Below are positions 1 to 64,000 of a DNA stretch of 64,000 bases, one piece after another. The stretch lies in assembly GCF_041146395.1 (NCBI RefSeq), contig NC_090989.1:281634343-281698342 (forward strand), written 5' to 3'. Within the stretch, counting starts at the first letter, position 1; each line of letters starts with the position of its first letter. The position numbers and the translations under genes were made by a program. The notes under the pieces are model-generated. The model ran no database searches. It worked only from the letters and a program-made list of their open reading frames with translations, and was not told the DNA's origin. Source of the DNA: Eulemur rufifrons (lineage: Eukaryota; Chordata; Mammalia; Primates; Lemuridae).

Positions 1-230
1 GCTTGTCCCACAGCCGGAAAGTGACCGAATAGAGTTTGAATGCAGCTCGCTGCAGTGTGACATTTATAGTCTTTGCACTACTCAGTGCTATTGTGTCCAT
101 GTATTTGGACTTAGATTTTCAGTGTGTTTTCTCATAAAACTTAAATGGTTTATCTTTTGAGATTCTTAACTACATAGGATTAGAGATAAATTGCACATGA
201 GATTTTTTTTTCCTGCTCTGTTCATTGTAG
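1..230 (+). other. NUP214: Intron end before first visible exon
   Basis: AT-rich intronic DNA ending in a T-rich tract and the acceptor TTCATTGTAG. I see no exon, repeat or promoter in it. Confidence 0.7.
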
Positions 231-56402
<56,172 letters not shown>

Positions 56403-56671
56403 GTAAGTATGTGTTTGTCTGTATTCATGTCCCGCATATCAAACCCATCCAGTTTTCACCGCTGTAATACAATCGTCCATGTTATATCTCCAAGCCTAGC
56501 AAACAGCCATCTGTGGTTCTGAGGCTGCACTCTGTTCAGCTGCTTGGGGATGCAGAAGTGTCAGCTCTGATAAGAGAATCACTAGAATTTTGATCCTTAT
56601 TTGATAGTCCTCTGGGAAAGTACTTTAAAAGCACATTGCCTGATTTCTGTCAGTTGGCCTGTTCTGTTAGG

Positions 56672-56880
56672 CCAAGGGTTGGCAACTACAGTCCATGGGC
56701 TAAATATTCCCCTCAGCCTTGTTTTTTTGTTTTTTGTTTTTTTTTCTAATTCTTGAGCTAAGAATGATTTTTATATTTTTAATGGTTTTAAAAAAATAAA
56801 ATGGAAGAAGAAGAATATGTAACAGAGACCATGATGTGCAGCCCCTGTGCTAATCTATATGTAGTCCAGTGACTCCTCTT
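56672..56880 (-). mobile_element. hAT MITE fragment, reverse
   Basis: CCAAGGGTTGGCAACTACAG, TCCATGGGCTAAATATTCCCC: reverse of the end seen at 30183-30389. The far part is degenerate, with a T-rich insertion. Confidence 0.65.
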
Positions 56881-56904
56881 GGTGAACTGAGCTGTTCCAC
56901 TTTG

Positions 56905-57085
56905 TACAGCTTGCAGTTATCTGTGTACCAGGCATAGCACAAAGTGCTTAATACAAATTAATTCACATGATCCTCACAGCACCTCTGTAAGGTAGATGCT
57001 GTTATCCCCATTTGAGAGATGAGGACACTGAAGGCCCAGAGAAGTTAAATTGACTGTTTCATCACATACCAGGTGCTTTGAGATC
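56905..57085 (-). mobile_element. MIR, reverse
   Basis: TACCAGGCATAGCACAAAGTGC, GATCCTCACAGCACCTCTG, TTATCCCCATTTGAGAGATG, GGACACTGAAGGCCCAGAG, AAGTTAAATTGAC. Confidence 0.85.
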
Positions 57086-57280
57086 ATACTAACCTCCTAA
57101 GGAGCCCTTCTGAAGAAAGAATTCTCTCATGTATTGGAAATGGTTGTGACTTTCCAAAGGTGGAAGCAGTATTAGTCTAGCAGTTAATAAAGTGCCAGGC
57201 ATAATTTATGATTTTTATACATCTTCAGTAGGAGATTTTCTTTATCTCCATTTTTGTTTGAAGATGGACTCCACCCTAGT

Positions 57281-57670
<390 letters not shown>

Positions 57671-57899
57671 AAAAGAGAGAAATAAAACCTCTGATTTCCA
57701 GTTTCTTGTAATGTAGGACTACATTATTCAAACTGAGTTCTCTACTGAAAACTGCCAAAAATGGTAGATACAACATAGAAACCATGTTTTTAAAAGCACT
57801 GGTAAACTGACAAGGTATTTTGCCAAACCAAATTAAAAGGAATATGGGAGCCTAGAAAAGTAAAGTAGTGCACAGAAGCTACTTTCACCCTGACAGCAT

Positions 57900-59270
57900 T
57901 TACTAATCAAAGAAAATTTGAATTTTCTATTTAAAAACCCCAAGGGTAAAGAGACAAAAATCACTAAGATATGGACACAGTAGAGACCTTCCTCACCGTA
58001 AGCTGGAACTCCAGATTCCCAGGTCTCAGCCCATGACTGTGGCCTGACGTGGTTCTAGCATGGTGCCTCCATGTGTGGCAGAAGCAGCGCACAGACTCCC
58101 TCTGAATAAAAGGAACTTTAGGCCTTAGATTATTCTTACAATTTTTAAAAACATTGATTCCCACACCTAAATTAGTCACACAAGGAAATAAGGAACTATG
58201 AGCAAGAGCCGGAATAAATCAGAAATACCTTTGCAAAGACTACCTATAAATCAACTATGTTTTACATGTTTAAAAGAAATAAAAAACAAACTTGAAAATA
58301 CCATTAAGGAGTAGGAAATAAGAAGTGTCATAGCAGCTTTGAGAAAGAAACAAATAGAATTTCTATAAAAATGCAATAATTAAAATTTAAAATTCAGTGA
58401 ATCTATTTTGAGCAGATTAGACCCAGCTGAAAACAGTAGTAGTTTACTAGATGGGGTGAGATAGTGAATGTTCAGGCTTTGAGGGCTATAGGCCATCTGT
58501 CACAGCCACTAATCTCTGCCACCAAGTGCAAAAGCAGCTATAGACAATATGTAAATGAGCATGATTATGTTCCAGTTGAGCTTTATTTACAAAAACAGGT
58601 AGTGGCCTGGATTTGACCTCTGAGCTATAGTTTGGTGACCCTTGAACTAGAAGGTAGATTAAATTAAGTTATCTGGATGCATCATGGAGAGCAAAAAAGA
58701 TGGAAAATACAAAAGAGAACAAAAATCCTTCAGGAGAACATCTAACATACATTTAATCAGAGTCCCAGAAGGAGAAGAGAGAGAGAATGTGTGGCAATAT
58801 TAGAGAAAAAGACAGATTTCCAAAACTAATGGATAATAGCAACTCACAGGTTCAGGAGCCCAGTAAGTGCCACACAGAATGCAGTAACATTAAAGGAAAT
58901 TGATTCTGAGACCCAGCCTACTGAAACTGCAGAACAACAGAGATAAAGTATTTAAAGCAACTAGAGAAAAAAGACAGGTTACCTTCTAAGTAGCCATAGT
59001 CGGACTGACTGCTAACTTCCTAGCACTGACTATGAAAGCCAGAATGCGGTCTGTCTACCTAGAATTTCTAAAGCCAGCAAAAGTATCTTTAGAGAATGAA
59101 GTGAAATCAAGACTTTTCTTTCAGATAAACAGATACCGAGAGAATTTATGTCTAGCAGACCTGAAGGAAATTCTAAGGGACATTTCTCAGGCAGAAGAAA
59201 AATTTGACTTCATTAAAATTACAGCCTTTTTAATTTTTAGGGTAAAACAAGCCATGAAATAGGAAAATTG
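57900..59270 (+). mobile_element. HAL1 (half-L1) fragment, forward, with a hAT insert
   Basis: ACATTTAATCAGAGTCCCAGAAGG, AGAAGAGAGAGAGAATG, TTAAAGCAACTAGAGAAAAAAGAC, then AATTTATGTCTAGCAGACC and GAAGGAAATTCTAAGGGAC are the HAL1 order. Between about 58450 and 58640 lies a hAT MITE. A short ORF (59032-59262) is a remnant of ORF1. Confidence 0.7.
58450..58640 (+). mobile_element. hAT MITE fragment, forward
   Basis: TAGTGAATGTTCAGGCTTTGAGG, GCTATAGACAATATGTAAATGAG, TTGAGCTTTATTTACAAAAACAGG, CTATAGTTTGGTGACCC: same family as 30183-30389, forward. Confidence 0.75.
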
Positions 59271-59577
59271 TAGCCTGTATAACCAAAAGATTAATTGTAT
59301 TCAGAGTATGTAAGGTATTTCTACAAATCAAAAAGAAAAAAAGACAACTACACCTAAATTAAATTAAAACGGCTGACAGTGCCAAGTGTTACTGAGGAAA
59401 AGAGCAACTGGAAACTCTCATATATTGCCAGTGGGAGTATAAATTCATATCAACCACTTTGAAAAACCATGTGGCAGTATCAAAATTTAATACACAAAAT
59501 CCCTATTGACCCAGCAAATTCTATATATATAATGAACAGAATATATAACGAACAGAAATGAGTGCTTTTGCTTATCA

Positions 59578-59896
<319 letters not shown>

Positions 59897-59897
<1 letters not shown>

Positions 59898-60600
59898 ACA
59901 AACAAGCAAACCAGTATTAGCAAGGATATGGAGGAACTGGAACCCTCGTACATTGCTGGTGGGAATGTGCAATTGTGCAGCTGCTGTAGTTTGGTGGTTC
60001 CTCAAAAAGCTAAACATAGTACTCCTACCACATGACCCAGCAGTTCTTCTATTCCAAGGTATTAATAGAATACACAAGGGAATTGAAGAAAGGAACTGGA
60101 ACAGATACTTGTATGCCAGTGTTTATTGCAGCATTATTCACATAGCCAAAAAGATTGGAAATAACTCAAGTGTCAACAGATAAACAAAATGATATATGCA
60201 GTCAATGGAATATTTCTCAACCATCAAAAGGGATGAAGTTCTGATTCGTGCTACACATGGATGAAGTTTGAAAACAGTATGCTAAGTGAAATAAGCCACA
60301 AAAAGACAAATATTATATTAAATGATTCCACTCATATGAAATATCTAGAATAGACAAATTCATAAAGACGGAAAGTAGATTAGAGGTTATCAGGGACTGA
60401 GAGGAGGAGGGAATGGGGAGTTATTGCTTAAGGGTTACAGAATTTCACTTTGGGGTGATGAAAATTTTAGAAATAGATGGTGATGGTTGCACAACATTGC
60501 AAGTGTAATGCTACTGAATTGTACACTTAAAAATGGTTAAAACGGCAAGTTTTATGTTACATGTATTTTACTATAATTTTTAAAAATTGATAGTGACATA
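59897..60600 (+). mobile_element. Old L1 3' end, forward
   Basis: TAGCAAGGATATGGAGGAACTGG, GTGGCAGTATC-like text, GACCCAGCAGTTC, TGCAGCATTATTCACATAGCC, AAGTGAAATAAGCC, GGTGATGGTTGCACAAC, AAAATGGTTAAAACGGC, TTATGTTACATGTATTTTAC. A 0.7-kb L1 tail. Confidence 0.88.
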
Positions 60601-61239
60601 CCAAAAATCATTGAGTAGGTTCTCAGAGTGAAGATCAAAAAAGAAAAAAAAAAAAAAAACCATTGAGTTTTATACTTTGAATCAGTGAATTGTATGGTAC
60701 ATGAATTATATATATCCCAATAAAGCTGTTCTTAAAAAATCAGATTGGGGTTCTGAAAGACTTGCAAGTGCAACAGTAATTTGTTTGGCATAAATATTCT
60801 GCTACTCACTCCCCTGCTTTTGCTAGCGAAAAAAAAGTAAAACTAAAAAGCAGAATTTACACAGTCTTCCATTCTCCTGTGGCCTGGAACTGTTGGGTCT
60901 AAAGGTGATGCTGCAGCCCAGCTGCCTCCTGACTCCAAGCTCAGACACTTATCTGACAAATAACTTAAACTCTAACCAGAGAGACTGTTGGGCTAACCAG
61001 TAGTGAGCTCAGTCTTACCTCTGTGACTCGGTTCCAGATCAACCCATAGTGAAATCTGAATAATTACCTCCTCACTGTAGTCTACAGATAAAAGAGAGCT
61101 CTCACTCTCTAGAAAAACATTGTTCTTCAATTACCACTGTTATTGTATACATAAAGTCTAGTAAGTCCCACCCCAAAATTATGAAACATACAAAGCAACC
61201 AAAAAGGGGGGGACCCACAATTTAAAAATTAGCAAAAAT

Positions 61240-61640
61240 CAACCTATGGATGACCCAGATATTTGAGCTAGAGACAAAGACTTTAAATAACTATTGTGCT
61301 CAAGGATTTACAGGAAAATATTAAAAGAATGGTTGAATAAGGAATCTCAGCAGAAAAATGGAATTTTAAAAAATAAAGTCTTGATCTGTATTTAATGTTT
61401 AAATTTAGTATGTGAAATAAAAAATGATTAGAAAGGCTTAGCAGCAGAGTGAATACTACAGAAGAATAGTGAACTTGAGGACATTTAAATAGAAATTATT
61501 CAAAATCAAGGTCAGAGAGACTAGAAAAAAATTGGACAAGGCATTAGTGATCTGTGCTGCAGTATCAGGCAGTCCAACATATGTGTAATCAGAGTCCTGG
61601 AAGGAGAGGCGGCAGAAAGGGGTAGAATAAATTTAACAAA
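61240..61640 (+). mobile_element. HAL1 fragment, forward
   Basis: GAGACAAAGACTTTAAATAACT, GTGCTCAAGGATTTACAGG, GAGTGAATACTACAGAAG, AGTCCAACATATGTGTAATCAGAG, CTGGAAGGAGAGG. It lies upstream in HAL1 relative to the piece at 58700-59270, so this is a second copy or a rearrangement. Confidence 0.7.
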
Positions 61641-61859
61641 AGAAGTACAAAACTTAAGCAATGTCTAGCTGACCAGTAGGACTGGCACCGAAAAAAAAGA
61701 CGAAGATAACTTCATGAATACTATAAAATGTTGAAAAGAAATTAAGATCTAAGTAAATGGAAAGCCATCCTATGTTCATGGATCAGAAGATTTAATGTTC
61801 TGTTAGGGTAGCAATACATAGCTCATAAATTGTAGAACCAAGACGGAAACCAAAATCTG

Positions 61860-62075
61860 TCCAAATTAATTTAATAATTCATGCAGAAATTAGTGGTGAG
61901 TAAGACAAAAGTGGCCGTGCTCACAGAGCTTCCATTTGATGAAGGGGATCAGTCTTTGATTTCAGAGAGTGTTAAATACTGTGAAGAAATAAAGCTTGTA
62001 ATAGAAATCAGGGAAGTTGGTTTAGGTTAGATGGTCAGGAAATGGCTCTCTGAAGAAGTCTCATGAATGTCTCTC
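61860..62075 (-). mobile_element. L2, reverse
   Basis: GAAATTAGTGGTGAGTAAGAC, GCTCACAGAGCTTCCATTTG, GTGTTAAATACTGTGAAGAAAT, GGTCAGGAAATGGC. Confidence 0.7.
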
Positions 62076-62089
62076 TTTTCTTTTTACAT

Positions 62090-62500
62090 TTTGTTTGTTT
62101 GAATCAGGACCAGATAAGAGCCACACATTGAGATTGCTTGATTGGTCTCTTAAGTCCCTTTATCTATAGATTTCCCTCTCATGTTTCTCCTTTTTTTATT
62201 TTTCCTCATAGTTCAGTTGTTGAACAAAGCTGGTCATTTGTCCTGTGGAGTTTCCCATGATCTCGTTGCTGACTACATCCTTGTGGTGTACCTTCAAAGT
62301 TAACTTGGTCCTTGGTCCCCTTTTACTTCCCGTGAAGTATTTGGCTTAATGAGAGTCAAGTTTGATTTTTTTGGCAATATCATGAGGCTGGATCTTGAAC
62401 ACTTACTTCTTATTCAGTGATATTAAGGAATTATTAAATTTTTCTGTTGTAATGGTGTTGTGGTTATAGTTTTATAGATTTATACTGGAAAATCAGTACG
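62090..62500 (-). mobile_element. Old L1 3' UTR, reverse
   Basis: TTTGAATCAGGACCAGATAAG, CCACACATTGAGATTGC, CTCTTAAGTCCCTTTATCTATAG, TGGTCATTTGTCCTGTGGAG, TTCCCATGATCTCG, TTTTTTTGGCAATATC. Confidence 0.75.
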
Positions 62501-63149
62501 TGAAATGATAAGATGTCTGAGATTTGCTTCATTCTAATAAAGCATGAGAGGAATTAGAGCAAAGGTAAAACCCGATTGCTATGAGCTGGTCGTTGTTAAA
62601 GCTGGCAGAGGGGTGTGTGGAGGGTTCATTATACTATTCTGTCTCCTTTTTGTACATATTTGAGATTTTCCATGATTTTAAGTTTTAAAACTTATTATAT
62701 ATTGCAGTTAAATTGAATGGAATTCTCACCCATTTATGAGGATGCAGTAACTATCAATTCATATTTACTTCAGTGAAGTATATTAATTATCTACTCCATT
62801 TCTATGGGTAGTCTTTATCAAATCATGTTATTAAAATTAAGCTGAGCCATCTGAAATTGCTGTTTTTTTGTAGGGCAGAATGTTCATATATTGGCAGTTT
62901 CCTGTGTTTCAGCCTGACACATGGAAGTCAGCCAAACAATCTGATCCCTTCTATGTACAAGCATCAGTTGTCATGTCTCTCTTCCTTTCAGTGACAGTTT
63001 ACTACTTATCAAAGCCTATAGTTTTATGATGGGATTGGATTCCTACCTGTTACTCATTATTAAATGGTTGTAGTAAACTGTTATTGTGGGTTTTTTTAAA
63101 GAAATGGAATAAAAAGGTAGACTAGCAAGTACATTAAGTACATTGCCTT

Positions 63150-63790
63150 AAGGCAAAAAAAATAAGCTTGCTGTGTTCAAGGCAAAAACAGACTGTACTG
63201 AGTGAGGGAGAGGATGATAAAAGATGATGTGAGAGAGACAGGGGCAGATCCTATAGGGTCTTTTAGAATTTGTAAAAAGAGGTGAAGGGATCTCACTGCC
63301 ATTTCAAGCACCTACTCTAGCTGCTGTGTGAACAGAGACTGTAGTGGAAGCAGAGACCAGTTAAGTAGTTGCATAGTTGGCCTGGTGCGGTGGCTCACGC
63401 CTATAATCCTAGCACTCTGGGAGGCCGAGGCAGGAGGATAGCTTGAGCTCAGGAGTTTGAGACCAGCCTGAGCAAGAGTGAGACCCCATCTCTACTAAAA
63501 ATAGAAAGAAATTAGCCAAACAACTAAAAATAGAAAAAATTAGCCGGGCATGGTGGCACATGTCTGTAGTCCCAGCTACCCAGGAGGCTGAGGCAGGAGG
63601 ATCGCTTGAGCCCAGGAGTTTGAGGTTGCTGTGAGCTAGGCTGACGTCACAGCACTCTAGTCCAGGCACCAGAGTGAGACTCTGTCTCAAAAAAAAAAAA
63701 AGTAGTTGCATAGTCCAGGCAAAGGGTTGAATTTAGGTGGCTTAGACCAGACTGAGAGGAGGGGAAGTGATGGGGGCATGTTTTGAAAGT
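63150..63790 (-). mobile_element. L2, reverse, split by an Alu
   Basis: GGGGCAGATCCTATAGGGTC, CTAGCTGCTGTGTGAACAG, GCAGAGACCAGTTAAGTAG, then across the Alu: AGTCCAGGCAAAGGG and GGCTTAGACCAGACTG. The L2 text joins exactly if the Alu and one TSD copy are removed. Confidence 0.8.
63363..63714 (+). mobile_element. Strepsirrhine-type Alu, forward, with 15-bp TSD
   Basis: Element about 63378-63699 between AAGTAGTTGCATAGT at 63363-63377 and 63700-63714. Starts GGCCTGGTGCGGTGGCTC. It has a doubled middle AGAAATTAGCC...AACTAAAAATAG and the GACGTCACAGCACTC arm. Confidence 0.95.
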
Positions 63791-64000
63791 GGCCCACTGG
63801 AGGCTTGACTTTTGTGAAGATTAAATGATTACTTAGAAAGTACTTAGAAAAGTGCGTAGCACATACAAAGTGCTTGATCGTTGGTTCATTATTAAAATAC
63901 TGAACAGGAACCTTTTTTGATCATGTATTCTATTTCAGGCACTGTTCTAAAGAGTGTTATGTTTCTTACTCATTTAATTCACTCACCATTTTGAAGTGGG

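Overview
The window is a stretch of primate nuclear DNA lying almost entirely inside one gene, NUP214 (nucleoporin 214, also called CAN), read on the + strand. I recognise 23 consecutive coding exons between 231 and 56402. All of them have AG/GT borders and matching splice phases. Together they give 4,800 coding bases, exactly 1,600 codons with no stop. They run from the later part of the N-terminal beta-propeller, through the 7-8 blade exit, the Ser/Pro-rich linker and the leucine-zipper coiled coils, into the FG-repeat tail, which includes one very large exon of 1,839 bp. The gene start lies upstream of the window and the last exons (end of the FG tail) lie downstream. Compared with the human gene I believe these are exons 8 to 30 of 36; that numbering is from memory and anchored on the leucine zippers and the large exon.

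The organism is most likely a strepsirrhine primate, probably a lemur. The protein is very close to human NUP214 but clearly not identical. About two dozen Alu elements are present, and the young ones carry the strepsirrhine-type middle segment (an AGAAATTATATGGAC-like stretch between the monomers) and a GCTGACGCCACGGCACTC right arm, unlike human AluY/S. A 287-bp piggyBac-type MITE and a G-rich L1 3' end also fit a lemur.

Layout: 1-10.5 kb holds the propeller end and first linker exons; 10.5-19 kb is a repeat-rich stretch with an old L1 split by a piggyBac MITE, a nearly full-length Tigger1, nested Alus, L1 and L2; 19.2-26.3 kb holds the coiled-coil exons, including the intron equivalent to the human leukaemia breakpoint region; 26.3-33.9 kb is a large intron filled with L1 and hAT elements; 33.9-49.7 kb holds the small linker exons; 52.7-56.4 kb holds the FG exons; 56.4-64 kb is intron with HAL1/L1, L2 and Alu copies.

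NUP214 sits on the cytoplasmic face of the nuclear pore with NUP88 and NUP62. Its propeller recruits the RNA helicase DDX19/DBP5, its coiled coils build the subcomplex, and its FG tail binds export receptors such as XPO1. No second gene, no promoter, no non-SINE RNA gene and no CRISPR array is visible. I found no new biological system. The most notable unexplained items are two intronic hairpins, an L1 copy that looks like a 3' transduction, a 34-bp perfect tandem duplication, a tiny L1 insertion and a possible tandem splice acceptor.
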